Below, piece after piece: positions 41,921-50,494 of a stretch of 64,000 nt of DNA. Below the pieces are notes generated by a model. That model did no database searches. It had not been told where the DNA came from and saw only the letters and a list, made by a program, of their open reading frames with translations. The stretch comes from Altererythrobacter sp. C41 (GTDB lineage Bacteria; Pseudomonadota; Alphaproteobacteria; Sphingomonadales; Sphingomonadaceae): contig NZ_JAEVFE010000001.1 of the NCBI RefSeq assembly GCF_016803135.1, forward strand, positions 124,001 to 188,000, written 5' to 3'. Within the stretch, counting starts at the first letter, position 1. Every line of letters starts with the position of its first letter. The position numbers were made by a program, and so were the translations under genes.

Positions 41921-42826
41921 TCATCGCGTCCAGTCCAGCCCGATTTCCTCGAAGATCTCGCGGTTCTCGGCCCAGTTCTCCTCGACTTTCACGTGGAGGA
42001 ACAGGTGGACCTTCACGCCCAGCATCTCGCTCAATTCCTTGCGCGACGCCTCGCCGATCGCCTTGATGCGGCTGCCGCCCTTGCCGAGGACGATCGGGCG
42101 CTGGCTTTCCCGGCCGACGACGATCTGCTGATGGATCTCCAGGCTGCCATCGGGACGCTCCTGATAGCTCTCGGGCCGCACGGCGCTGTCGTAAGGCAGT
42201 TCCTCGTGGAGCTGGCGATAGAGTTGCTCGCGGGTCACTTCCGCCGCGAGCAGGCGTTCGCTGGCGTCGGATACCTGATCCTCCGGGTACATCCACGCGC
42301 CTTCGGGCATCGTCTCGGCGAGCGCCGCCTTCATCGCGGGAACGCCGTCGCCGGTAAGGGCGGAGACGAAGAACACCTCCGCGAAATTGGCTTTGCCCGA
42401 CAGCTCCTGCGCCAGCGCGAGGAGTGGTTCCTTCTTCGCGACATCGACCTTGTTGAGCACCAGGATCTTGCGTTCGGGACGGGCGGCGAGCGCTTCGAGC
42501 AGCGGCTCGAGTTCATGCCGCCGCTGCTTGACCGGATCGACCAGCAGCAGCACCGCGTCCGCCGCCTCGGCGCCTTCCCACGCGGCGCTCACCATCGCGC
42601 GGTCGAGCCGCCGGCGCGGTGCGAAGATGCCCGGAGTGTCGACCAGGATCATCTGCGTCTCGCCGTGCAGCGCGATGCCGAGCATGCGCGCGCGGGTGGT
42701 CTGCGCCTTGGCGCTGGTGATCGCCACTTTCTGCCCGACGAGCTGGTTCACCAGCGTGGACTTGCCCGCGTTCGGCGCGCCGATCACGGCGACGAGGCCG
42801 CAGCGGGTATTCGTATCGTCGGTCAC
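41921..42826 (-). CDS. era: GTPase Era
   Basis: A 301-residue GTPase with an N-terminal G domain (G1 GAPNAGKST, G2 in AQTTRARM, G3 DTPG, G4 NKVD) and a C-terminal KH domain (IVLGKGGSRIKAIGEASRKEL). It assists 16S rRNA maturation and 30S assembly. The GTG start at 42826 overlaps the rnc stop as GTGA. lepB, rnc and era form an operon. Confidence 0.96.
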   Translation of the reverse strand: MTDDTNTRCGLVAVIGAPNAGKSTLVNQLVGQKVAITSAKAQTTRARMLGIALHGETQMILVDTPGIFAPRRRLDRAMVSAAWEGAEAADAVLLLVDPVKQRRHELEPLLEALAARPERKILVLNKVDVAKKEPLLALAQELSGKANFAEVFFVSALTGDGVPAMKAALAETMPEGAWMYPEDQVSDASERLLAAEVTREQLYRQLHEELPYDSAVRPESYQERPDGSLEIHQQIVVGRESQRPIVLGKGGSRIKAIGEASRKELSEMLGVKVHLFLHVKVEENWAENREIFEEIGLDWTR

Positions 42827-43494
42827 CCGAACATCTCCATGAACTTGCGTGCGGCCGCCGTCTCGGCCTCCTGCTTGCTGCTGGCCGTGGCCTCGGCCTC
42901 GCCGACTTTGTGCACCTTGACCCGCACGGTGAAGCTGGCGGCGTGGTCGGGGCCGGATCGGTCGGTCAACTCGTATTGCGGCGGCCTGCGCTGGTTGCCG
43001 GCGGCCCATTCCTGCAGCGCGCTCTTCGGGTGCTTGGAGCGGCCGGCGTGCCCCTCGACCTGCTCGCGCCACAGCTTGTGGACGAGATCGCGGGTGGCGT
43101 CGAACCCACTCTCGACGAAGCTCGCGCCGAGCAGCGCCTCCATCACGTCGCCGAGGACATTGTCGCTCTCGGCAGCGCCGTCGTCGCGCGCCTGTTTGCC
43201 GAGACGGACGTGGGCGGGGGCACCGATCTCGCGGGCGATGGCAGCGCAGGCCTGCCGGCTGACGAGTGCGTTGAGGCGCTGCGCCAACTCGCCTTCTGCC
43301 GCGCCGTTGCGTCCGTAGAGCCATTCGGCGATCGAGAGGCCCAGCACCCGGTCGCCGAGGAACTCGAGCCGCTGGTAGTGCCGCGTATCGCCCGTGCTGC
43401 CGTGGGTCAGCGCCTCGCGCCACAGCGCTTCGTCGCCGACCGCGAAGCCGACGCCAACCAGCCACTCGCGCGTCTTGCCGTCGAGCGCGCTCAC
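42823..43494 (-). CDS. rnc: Ribonuclease III
   Basis: A 223-residue RNase III. The catalytic signature is RLEFLGDRVLGLSIAEWLY and the second acidic motif is NVLGDVMEALLGASFVE; a double-stranded-RNA-binding domain closes the chain (PKSALQEWAAG ... ASSKQEAETAAARKFMEM). It processes rRNA precursors and structured mRNA. The GTG start at 43494 overlaps the lepB stop codon. Confidence 0.95.
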   Translation of the reverse strand: MSALDGKTREWLVGVGFAVGDEALWREALTHGSTGDTRHYQRLEFLGDRVLGLSIAEWLYGRNGAAEGELAQRLNALVSRQACAAIAREIGAPAHVRLGKQARDDGAAESDNVLGDVMEALLGASFVESGFDATRDLVHKLWREQVEGHAGRSKHPKSALQEWAAGNQRRPPQYELTDRSGPDHAASFTVRVKVHKVGEAEATASSKQEAETAAARKFMEMFG

Positions 43495-44312
43495 AGGCCG
43501 TCTCCGATGCGGCTCCAGCGCGCGGCCGTGAACCAGGTCCAGGGCTTGATCCACTCGGCGCTGCCGTCGGTCGACCACATGATCGCGCTCGCGCGGCCGA
43601 CGAGGTTCTCCTGCGGCACGAGCCCGACGCCGCCGCCCGGCATGGCGGGGAAGCGGCTGTCCTGCGAGTTGTCGCGGTTGTCGCCCATCACGAAGATCGT
43701 TCCCTCGGGTACGATCAACGGGCCGTAGTCGTCCTGCGGGGTCGAACCGAAGTCGAGCACGTCGTAGCTGCGGCCCGAGGGCAGTGTCTCGCGGAAGCGG
43801 GCGTAGCGGCATTGCTCACCCACCTTGCCGTCCGCTTCACGCACCGCGCCCCAGGCGCAGTCGGTGTTGGGCGAGACGGGGATCACGAAATCCTCGATCC
43901 GCTGCTTCGCGACCGGATTTCCGTTGAGGAAGAGCTGGCCGCCGCGCATGGCCACGGTATCGCCGGGCAGACCGATCACACGCTTGATGTAGTCGGTGTT
44001 GTCGATCGGATGCTTGAAGATCGCCACGTCGCCGCGCTCGGGCTGATCGGCGAACAGGCGGCCCGGGATCAGGGGGGCGGAGAAGGGCAGCGAGTAGTCG
44101 CTGTAGCCGTAGGGCCACTTGGCCGCGACGAGGAAGTCGCCGTTCATCAGCCGGGGCAGCATCGATTCGCTGGGGATCGAGAACGGCGAGAAGATGAAGC
44201 TGCGGAAGATCAGCACGGCCAGCGCCAGCTTGACCAGGAACAGCATGAAGCTGCCGAGCGTCTCGCTCTGCTGCTCCGGCTTCGGCGTTTCGGCTTCGGA
44301 TGCGGCGGTCAT
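43491..44312 (-). CDS. lepB: Signal peptidase I
   Basis: A 273-residue membrane peptidase with one N-terminal anchor (FMLFLVKLALAVLIFRSFIF). The catalytic Ser lies in IPSESMLPRLMNGDF, the general-base Lys in DYIKRVIGLPGD, and the box E MGDNRDNSQDSR is present. It removes Sec/Tat signal peptides at the periplasmic face. The ATG at 44312 gives the usual family length although the frame is open upstream. It heads the lepB-rnc-era operon. Confidence 0.95.
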   Translation of the reverse strand: MTAASEAETPKPEQQSETLGSFMLFLVKLALAVLIFRSFIFSPFSIPSESMLPRLMNGDFLVAAKWPYGYSDYSLPFSAPLIPGRLFADQPERGDVAIFKHPIDNTDYIKRVIGLPGDTVAMRGGQLFLNGNPVAKQRIEDFVIPVSPNTDCAWGAVREADGKVGEQCRYARFRETLPSGRSYDVLDFGSTPQDDYGPLIVPEGTIFVMGDNRDNSQDSRFPAMPGGGVGLVPQENLVGRASAIMWSTDGSAEWIKPWTWFTAARWSRIGDGL

Positions 44313-44377
44313 GCCAGGCCCGGGTGTTGACAGATGCCACACGCTCGCGCCGTTGAAAAACCGCGGTTCCGGGGGAA

Positions 44378-44401
44378 AAGGTCACAGCGGCCTGTGACCT
44401 T
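44378..44401. promoter_or_regulatory. 24-bp palindrome between divergent lepB and pgi
   Basis: A perfect 10-bp inverted repeat, AAGGTCACAG and CTGTGACCTT, around CGGC. It lies 65 bp upstream of lepB and 91 bp upstream of pgi, in the 180-bp divergent promoter region. Symmetry and position suit a dimeric regulator site shared by both genes. A hairpin role in an mRNA leader is also possible. Confidence 0.5.
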
Positions 44402-44492
44402 CCGAAGAGGACCGTTCCGGCTCGGTTGAGTGCTTGCAAACATCGCCACAGTCCCTAGTCGGGCGCCCACGATGTAGGAAAGGGATTTTCGC

Positions 44493-46022
44493 ATGACCGA
44501 CGCAGTTTCCGCAGCCTGGCAGCAGATCGAGGCCGTGCCGCAGCGCACGCTGAAGGAACTGTTCGCAAGCGATCCCGGCCGCGTGGCCAAGCTCTCGCAG
44601 CGGATCGAATGGGGCGAAGGCGAAACCGCCGGCGGCATCCGCTTCGACTGGTCGAAGACCCATCTCGAGGAAGACCTTCTCGCCGGTTTCGAGGCGCTGG
44701 CCGAGGCGCGCGGCTTCGCGGCGCAGCGCGCGGCCCTGCTCGGCGGCGAGAAGATCAACGTCACCGAAGGCCGCGCGGCCGAACACACGGCCCAGCGCGG
44801 CGTCGGCAGCGAGGCGTCGGTGGAAGAGGCCGCTGCGCTCCACGCGCGCATGCGGCTCCTGGTCGAGGCGATCCATGGGGGCGCTCTGGGCGAGGTAAAG
44901 CACCTGATCCACATCGGTATCGGCGGCAGTGCGCTGGGCCCGGCCATGGCGATCGACGCGCTGACCCGCGACCTCGCGCTGGTCGACGTTCACGTCGTCT
45001 CGAACATCGACGGGCTTGCGCTCGAGCAGGCCTTCGCCGCCTGTGATCCGGCGACCACGCTGATCGCGGTGGCGAGCAAGACCTTCACCACCATCGAAAC
45101 GATGACCAACGCCGCCAGTGCGCTCAACTGGCTGCGCGACAACGGCGTTTCCGATCCCTCCGGGCGCGTGGTCGCGCTCACCGCGAGTCCCGAAAAGGCG
45201 GTCGAGTGGGGCGTCGACGAAACCCGCGTCCTGCCGTTCCCGGAGAGCGTCGGCGGGCGCTATTCGCTGTGGTCCTCGATCGGTTTCCCGGTCGCGCTCG
45301 CCGTCGGGTGGGAAGAATTCGCAGCGATGCTCGCCGGCGCGCGCGCGGTGGACGAGCATTTCCGCGACACGAACGGGCGCGACAACCTGTGCCTGCGCGC
45401 TGCGTTTGCCGACCAGTACTACACCAGCGTACGCGGCTGCCAGACCCGCGCCGTCTTCGCCTACGACGAACGGCTGGCGCTGCTGCCCGATTACCTCCAG
45501 CAGCTCGAGATGGAATCGAACGGCAAGCGGGTGACGGCCGACCAGCGGCCGGTCTCCGGCCCGACGGCGCCGATTACCTGGGGCGGGGTGGGCACCGATG
45601 CGCAGCACGCGGTGTTCCAGCTCCTCCACCAGGGGACCAACCTGGTGCCGATCGACTTCATCGCCAGCGTTGCGCCCGGCGACACGCTCGACCCCGCGCA
45701 TCACCGCATCCTGCTGACCAACTGCTTCGCGCAAGGCGCCGCGCTGATGGCCGGCGACGCGGGCGAGGACCCCGCGCGCCACTTCCCCGGCGACCGGCCG
45801 AGCGCGACGATGCTGTGCGACGACCTCGACTCCGCGGCGCTCGGCGCGCTCATCGCCTTCCACGAGCACCGCACTTTCGCCAACGCGGTCATGCTGGGCA
45901 TCAACCCGTTCGATCAGTTCGGCGTCGAGCTGGGCAAGCGCATGGCGAAGGATATCGAGGCCGGCGGCGGCGACTTCGACGCCAGCACGCAGGCGCTGCT
46001 GGAGGCTGCGGGGTTGGGGTAG
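44493..46022 (+). CDS. pgi: Glucose-6-phosphate isomerase
   Basis: A 509-residue isomerase linking glucose-6-phosphate and fructose-6-phosphate. Sugar-isomerase motifs GIGGSALGPAMA, VASKTFTTIETM and VGGRYSLWSSIGFP are present, with the C-terminal active-site region. It supplies or drains the glucose-6-phosphate used by OtsA. Upstream GTAGGAAAGGG provides a ribosome-binding site. Confidence 0.95.
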   Translation: MTDAVSAAWQQIEAVPQRTLKELFASDPGRVAKLSQRIEWGEGETAGGIRFDWSKTHLEEDLLAGFEALAEARGFAAQRAALLGGEKINVTEGRAAEHTAQRGVGSEASVEEAAALHARMRLLVEAIHGGALGEVKHLIHIGIGGSALGPAMAIDALTRDLALVDVHVVSNIDGLALEQAFAACDPATTLIAVASKTFTTIETMTNAASALNWLRDNGVSDPSGRVVALTASPEKAVEWGVDETRVLPFPESVGGRYSLWSSIGFPVALAVGWEEFAAMLAGARAVDEHFRDTNGRDNLCLRAAFADQYYTSVRGCQTRAVFAYDERLALLPDYLQQLEMESNGKRVTADQRPVSGPTAPITWGGVGTDAQHAVFQLLHQGTNLVPIDFIASVAPGDTLDPAHHRILLTNCFAQGAALMAGDAGEDPARHFPGDRPSATMLCDDLDSAALGALIAFHEHRTFANAVMLGINPFDQFGVELGKRMAKDIEAGGGDFDASTQALLEAAGLG

Positions 46023-46030
46023 GAAGCGAG

Positions 46031-46106
46031 CGATTCCCAGCTTTCGCTGAGATGGCAGATATCCTTTTGCTCCCCTAGCCGTCATCCCAGCGAAAGCTGG
46101 GATCGC
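46031..46106. repeat. Family A inverted doublet upstream of the GIY-YIG gene
   Basis: A decayed copy at 46031-46056 and an intact copy at 46081-46106 of the CCCAGC(GAAA)GCTGGG unit in inverted orientation. It lies between pgi and the GIY-YIG gene. A second doublet follows the same gene at 46508-46593, so the gene is framed by the repeats. Confidence 0.85.
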
Positions 46107-46183
46107 TGGCCTCCGGGTCGGACGGTCGCACGTGGCGGAATCCGATCCCGGCGTGTATGCGGGGTGCTGGAGGAGGGGAGAGA

Positions 46184-46477
46184 TTGGAGAGGGGCGGTTA
46201 TACCTACGTTCTGACCAACAAGCCCCGTGGCGTGCTCTATACCGGCGTCACGAGCGATATCGCGGCGCGCATGGTGCAGCACCGTGAAGGAAGGGGTTCG
46301 GCTTTCGCACGTCGGTACGGACTCGATCGGCTCGTCCTGATTGAGCATCACGCCACGATCGAAGAGGCGATCGCGCGCGAGAAGGCGCTGAAAGCGTGGC
46401 AGCGCGCGTGGAAGATCGAATTGATCGAGAAGTCGAACCCGGGGTGGTGCGATCTGTTCGAGGAGATCAACGCTTAA
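46184..46477 (+). CDS. GIY-YIG nuclease-domain protein
   Basis: A 97-residue stand-alone GIY-YIG protein of the UvrC/YhbQ-like type. The two halves of the signature are YTYVLTNKPRGVLYTGVT; the catalytic Arg lies in ARMVQHREGRGS, followed by a conserved Glu-rich helix (IEEAIAREKALKAW). The TTG at 46184 is preferred because AGGAGG lies seven bases upstream; an earlier in-frame ATG at 46157 lacks one. Such single-domain proteins are common near repeat palindromes. Its natural substrate is unknown. Confidence 0.87.
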   Translation: MERGGYTYVLTNKPRGVLYTGVTSDIAARMVQHREGRGSAFARRYGLDRLVLIEHHATIEEAIAREKALKAWQRAWKIELIEKSNPGWCDLFEEINA

Positions 46478-46507
46478 GGGTTAGGGTGCCTGCGCCTCTC
46501 CACCCGC

Positions 46508-46593
46508 CTCCCAGCGAAGGCTGGGATCGGGTCGAACGCGGTCGCAACCGTCGCCCAGGGACGGAGCGATCCCAGCTTTCGCTGGGATGACGG
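46508..46593. repeat. Family A inverted doublet downstream of the GIY-YIG gene
   Basis: Inverted copies at 46508-46529 and 46566-46593 with an approximately 36-bp spacer. The pair mirrors the doublet at 46031-46106 on the other side of the GIY-YIG gene and resembles the doublet at 18616-18694, including a similar GATCGGGT spacer start. Confidence 0.85.
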
Positions 46594-46676
46594 AAAGAGA
46601 GAGGGGCATGATGGAAATGGGGAAGAGTGCGGGGCGCAGGTTGGGATTGCTCGCGGCCTTGGCTAGCGGTTGGGGC

Positions 46677-47546
46677 ATGAGGGTCCCTCGCACCGTCATC
46701 GCAATGCTCGCCGCACTACTGGCGTTCGCGTCCCCGGCGTCGGCCGAGGAGAGGCGGACGATCCTGTTCATCGGCAACAGCTTCACCCAGGGCGCGACCT
46801 CGGCGGTCATGCATTACCGGCCGGAGAGCGTGACCGATCTGAACGGGGAGGGCGTGGGCGGAATTCCGGCGTTGTTCGCGCATTTCGCCGAGCAGGCAGG
46901 CCAGGCCTGGAATGTGTCGCACGAGACACGCGGGGGATCGACGCTGGGCTTTCACCTCAACGAGCGGCGCGACAAGATCGATGCGCCGTGGGACGTGGTG
47001 GTGATGCAGCAGTATTCGGTGCTCGACCCCGACCGGCCGGGGGACCACGCGCAGACGCTGGCCGATGCACCGGCGCTGGCGCAGATGTTCGCCCGGGCCA
47101 ACCCGGCTGTGGACGTCTACCTGATGGCGGCCTGGTCGCGCGCGGACCAGGTCTATCGCGAGGACGGGCACTGGCACGGCCGGCCGGTCGCCGCGATGGC
47201 GCTCGACCTGCGGCGGGCGATGGACGTTGCTGACGCGGCGTCGCCCGAGATCGACGGCGTTATTCCGGTGGGGGAGGCGTGGAACCGCGCCATGTCGCGC
47301 GGCGTGGCCGATCCCAACCCCTACGACGGACGGGCCTTCGGCCAGATCGATCTGTGGAGCTACGACCAGTATCATGCGAGCATCGAAGGGTCGTACCTCG
47401 AGGCGCTGGTCGTATTCGGCTATGTCACCGGAATTGATCCGCGCACGCTAGGCCCGAACGAGCAGGCGGCACGCGATCTCGGCATGCCCGCCAGGGTCGC
47501 GCAGGCGCTTCAGCAGGTCGCGGCGGCGCAGCTCGGGATGGTCTGA
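46677..47546 (+). CDS. Secreted SGNH-hydrolase-like protein
   Basis: A 289-residue protein with a signal peptide (VPRTVIAMLAALLAFASPASAEE, probable cleavage after ASA near residue 23). The mature N-terminus has ILFIGNSFTQGATS, the GNSF variant of the SGNH block I carrying the nucleophile Ser, and DVVVMQQYSVL for block III; the late DQYHASIEGSYLEAL supplies the block V Asp-x-x-His. This is typical of SGNH esterases of the DUF4886-like group. The substrate is unknown. An upstream ATG at 46587 would lack a proper signal peptide start. Confidence 0.82.
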   Translation: MRVPRTVIAMLAALLAFASPASAEERRTILFIGNSFTQGATSAVMHYRPESVTDLNGEGVGGIPALFAHFAEQAGQAWNVSHETRGGSTLGFHLNERRDKIDAPWDVVVMQQYSVLDPDRPGDHAQTLADAPALAQMFARANPAVDVYLMAAWSRADQVYREDGHWHGRPVAAMALDLRRAMDVADAASPEIDGVIPVGEAWNRAMSRGVADPNPYDGRAFGQIDLWSYDQYHASIEGSYLEALVVFGYVTGIDPRTLGPNEQAARDLGMPARVAQALQQVAAAQLGMV

Positions 47547-47632
47547 TCCGGGCCGTCCGAGCCCAAAGCGCATCTTGCGCTTCGGTTAACAAATGTGCCA
47601 TTGTTTACGGCCGGTTATCCTAGTATCGACCC

Positions 47633-49054
47633 ATGGTGAAAGTCGGACGAACCAGCAGCTTTCGCGACGCGCACCTCGCTGCGATCGTGGACCATTCCTC
47701 CGACACCATCGTGTCGAAGGATCTGGACGGCAATGTCCTGAGCTGGAATGCCGCGGCCGAAAGGCTGTTCGGCATCCCGGCTTCCGAAATGATCGGACAG
47801 TCGATCCGGCGGATCATCCCCGCCGACCGGCAGGACGAAGAAGACCGGATCCTCGCCCGCGTCCGCAGCGGAGAGCTGGTCTCCAAGTTCGAGACCTTGC
47901 GGCTGCGCGCCGACGGAACCGAGATTCCCGTCGCGATCACCGTGTCGCCGATCCGCGACGAAGCCGGCCGCATCATCGGCGCTTCCAAGATCGCCAACGA
48001 CTTGCGCGAGCAGACCAGCCTGCGAACCGAACTGCTGCGCAGCCAGCGGCAGTTCAAGGCGCTCGCCAACAATATTCCCCAACTGGCCTGGATGGCCGAC
48101 GGTGACGGGCGAGTGTTCTGGTACAACCAGCGCTGGTACGAATTCACCGGCACGACTGCGGAAAGCGCGCAGGGCTGGGGCTGGCACGATGTCGTGCATC
48201 CCGAACACGCCGAACGTGTGATCGACAGCATCCGGGATGTCTGGAGCAGGGGCGAGCCGTGGGAGGATACCTACCCGCTGCGCGGCGCCAGCGGCGAGTA
48301 CCACTGGTTCCTCTCCCGCGCGCAGCCCGTGCACGACGAGAAGGGCGATCTGCTGTTCTGGTGCGGCACCAATACCGACATCACGGAGGAGCGCGAGACC
48401 AACGAGCGCATCCGCCTGCTGATGAACGAGGTGAACCACCGCGCGCGCAACATCCTCGCGACGATCCAGGCCATCGTGCACCGTACGGTCGGCAGCACCG
48501 ATCAGGCGCTGACCGAAGCGCTGATCCGCCGGATCACAGCGCTCGCCGCGAACCAGGATCTGCTGACCAACAGCAACTGGTCGGGCGCGTCGATCGACGC
48601 GATCTGCAGGTCGCAGATGCTCCACGTCGTCGACCCATCGGACCGCCGCGTCCAGTTCGACGGGCCCGAGGACCTCGTCCTGAAGCCGACGGCGGCGGAG
48701 GCTCTGGGGCTTGCGATCCACGAGCTGGCGACCAACGCCATGAAATACGGCGCGCTATCGAGCGACACGGGCAAGGTATCGCTGCGCTGGAACGTTGCCG
48801 AAGTCGGAGGCGAGCGCCGCCTGGAGATCGAGTGGCGCGAGAGCGGCGGGCCGCCGGTGAGCCGCCCGAGCCAGACGGGCTTCGGCACGGTCATCATAAC
48901 GCGCAATCCCGAGATGGCGCTACGCGGCAAGGTCGTGCTCGACTACTCGCCCGAAGGTGTGGTCTGGAGCGTCGCGACGACGGACAAGGTCTTTTCCGAC
49001 AGTGCTTCGGACCGCTCGCGGAAGGACGCGAAGCGGGCCGCGGCGGCCGGGTGA
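47633..49054 (+). CDS. PAS-domain HWE/HisKA_2-type sensor histidine kinase
   Basis: A 473-residue cytosolic kinase. Two PAS domains lie at about 15-130 (IVSKDLDGNVLSWNAAAERLFG) and 140-255 (NIPQLAWMADGDGRVFWYN ... YEFTG). The phospho-acceptor helix has LLMNEVNHRARNILATIQAI with His near 269, the alphaproteobacterial HWE/HisKA_2 form; the ATPase domain has HELATNAMKYGALS and GTVI. No membrane segment is present, so it senses an internal signal, perhaps light or redox. No response regulator is adjacent. Confidence 0.9.
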   Translation: MVKVGRTSSFRDAHLAAIVDHSSDTIVSKDLDGNVLSWNAAAERLFGIPASEMIGQSIRRIIPADRQDEEDRILARVRSGELVSKFETLRLRADGTEIPVAITVSPIRDEAGRIIGASKIANDLREQTSLRTELLRSQRQFKALANNIPQLAWMADGDGRVFWYNQRWYEFTGTTAESAQGWGWHDVVHPEHAERVIDSIRDVWSRGEPWEDTYPLRGASGEYHWFLSRAQPVHDEKGDLLFWCGTNTDITEERETNERIRLLMNEVNHRARNILATIQAIVHRTVGSTDQALTEALIRRITALAANQDLLTNSNWSGASIDAICRSQMLHVVDPSDRRVQFDGPEDLVLKPTAAEALGLAIHELATNAMKYGALSSDTGKVSLRWNVAEVGGERRLEIEWRESGGPPVSRPSQTGFGTVIITRNPEMALRGKVVLDYSPEGVVWSVATTDKVFSDSASDRSRKDAKRAAAAG

Positions 49055-50155
49055 TCACGCCGCCTTCCGGCTTTCCAGCTCGAGGCCGATCGGTTCGGGT
49101 GCGGCGAGCCGGTTCCTCGGGAACGCGTCGGGACAGTTCTCCGCGATCCAGTCGAGCATGGCTTCGCGAATATCGCAGCGCAGATCGAACAGAACGCCGG
49201 AATCGGCCGCGCTCATCAGCAGCCGCAGTTCGATCGCGTCGCGCTGCGTTTCGGTGACCTGCGCCACCTGCACGCGTCCGTCCCACCGCGGGTTCGCCTT
49301 GATTCGCCGTTCGAACTCGGCCCGGATGGGCGCGATCCTCGCCGCGGGATCGAGGTAGAGGACCACGGTGCCGAGCAGCTGCGCGGTCTTCTTGGTCCAG
49401 TTCTGGAACGTGTCCTCGAGAAAGCGGGAAGTGGGGACGATCAGCCGTCGCTCGTCCCAGATCTTGACCACCACGTAAGTCGTGCGGATGTCCTCGATCC
49501 GGCCCCACTCGCCGTCTATGATGACGACGTCGTCGATATTGATCGGCTCGGTCAACGCCATCTGCACGCCCGCGATCAGCGACTTGAGCGCGGGCTGGGC
49601 CGCGGCGCCGACGGCAAGGCCCGCGAGCCCGGCGGAGGCGACGAGCGTCAGCCCGACGTCGCGCACGCCGGGGATCGAGAGCAGCATCAGCCCGACGGTG
49701 ACGAAGACGATCAGGAACGTTGCGATGCGGCTGAACATGGTCAGCTTGGTGCGCTGGCGGCGGGCGGCGAGGTTGTCGGCCACGGTGATGTCCGCGCGCA
49801 GCTTCATCGCCTCGACCAGCGCATGGAGGATCGCAAGTGCGATCCAGCCGACCAGCGCCGGCATGACGAAGCTGGCGACCTTCTGCCACACGGAGGCGAG
49901 CGCGGGGACCTCGCGCGCGACGAGCACCAGCGCGAGTGCGATCAGCGCGACGCGGGTGGGCCGGGCGAGGCAACGGACGAGAACATTGTCGGAATCGCTG
50001 TCGCTGCTGCGGGCGATGCGGCGCAGCACGCGGAACGCGATCCAGTGGATGAAGAGCGCGGCAAGTGTCGCCGCCAGCGCGGCGGCGAGGATGCTCCAGG
50101 GGTCCGAGAGGACCTGCGCCTGGCGGTCGATCGCATCGACGAAGGGGGCGAACAT
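49055..50155 (-). CDS. MscS-family mechanosensitive channel
   Basis: A 366-residue inner-membrane protein with four or five helices before the MscS pore and beta domain: SAGLAGLAVGAAAQPALKSLIAG (pore helix) and NIDDVVIIDGEWGRIEDIRTTYVVVKIWDERRLIVP. The cytoplasmic cage domain follows. It probably releases solutes under hypo-osmotic shock. The ATG at 50155 has GGAG seven bases upstream; longer in-frame starts are less likely. Confidence 0.9.
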   Translation of the reverse strand: MFAPFVDAIDRQAQVLSDPWSILAAALAATLAALFIHWIAFRVLRRIARSSDSDSDNVLVRCLARPTRVALIALALVLVAREVPALASVWQKVASFVMPALVGWIALAILHALVEAMKLRADITVADNLAARRQRTKLTMFSRIATFLIVFVTVGLMLLSIPGVRDVGLTLVASAGLAGLAVGAAAQPALKSLIAGVQMALTEPINIDDVVIIDGEWGRIEDIRTTYVVVKIWDERRLIVPTSRFLEDTFQNWTKKTAQLLGTVVLYLDPAARIAPIRAEFERRIKANPRWDGRVQVAQVTETQRDAIELRLLMSAADSGVLFDLRCDIREAMLDWIAENCPDAFPRNRLAAPEPIGLELESRKAA

Positions 50156-50494
50156 GGGGGAGCTCCGGTTGCTGTGACATCGGACGAGGAGGACCAGCCG
50201 GCGTGCGGCGTCCTCTGATGGAATCGGTTGCGGACAGCGCCGGTTCCCCCTTTTGTCGCCGGGAGAGGCTGGCCCTAGGATGACGTGCGCCATTGACTTT
50301 CTCGGCTTTTGCCCCCATCTGCGCCTCAGCGAAGCGCGCGTGCCAGCGTGAAGCGGCGGCCCGAGACAGGGACGCCCCGGCCGCGCTTCGGTTTTCCCAT
50401 GAGACTTCCCTTTTCACGCGGGCGGTTTTGATAACCACCGCGAGCGCGCGCCATTTCGGCTGCGCGCCGCATATTTTGCGAGTTCAATAGCAAC
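50156..50494. other. 339-bp intergenic region between divergent MscS and DEAD-box genes
   Basis: No convincing gene is seen. A minus-strand 24-codon frame at 50326-50400 (MGKPKRGRGVPVSGRRFTLA...) has a GGGAAG site in front but no recognised homology. The region probably holds the promoters of both flanking genes and a long 5' leader for the helicase gene. Confidence 0.5.

Noticed and set aside
47546-47633. Inverted-looking AACAAATG/CATTGTTT upstream of the HWE kinase gene
   Set aside because: Arms do not match exactly and no regulator family fits; treated as ordinary promoter DNA.
50326-50400. 24-codon minus-strand frame beginning MGKPKRGRG
   Set aside because: A ribosome-binding site is present but the product is too short and basic to support without conservation data.
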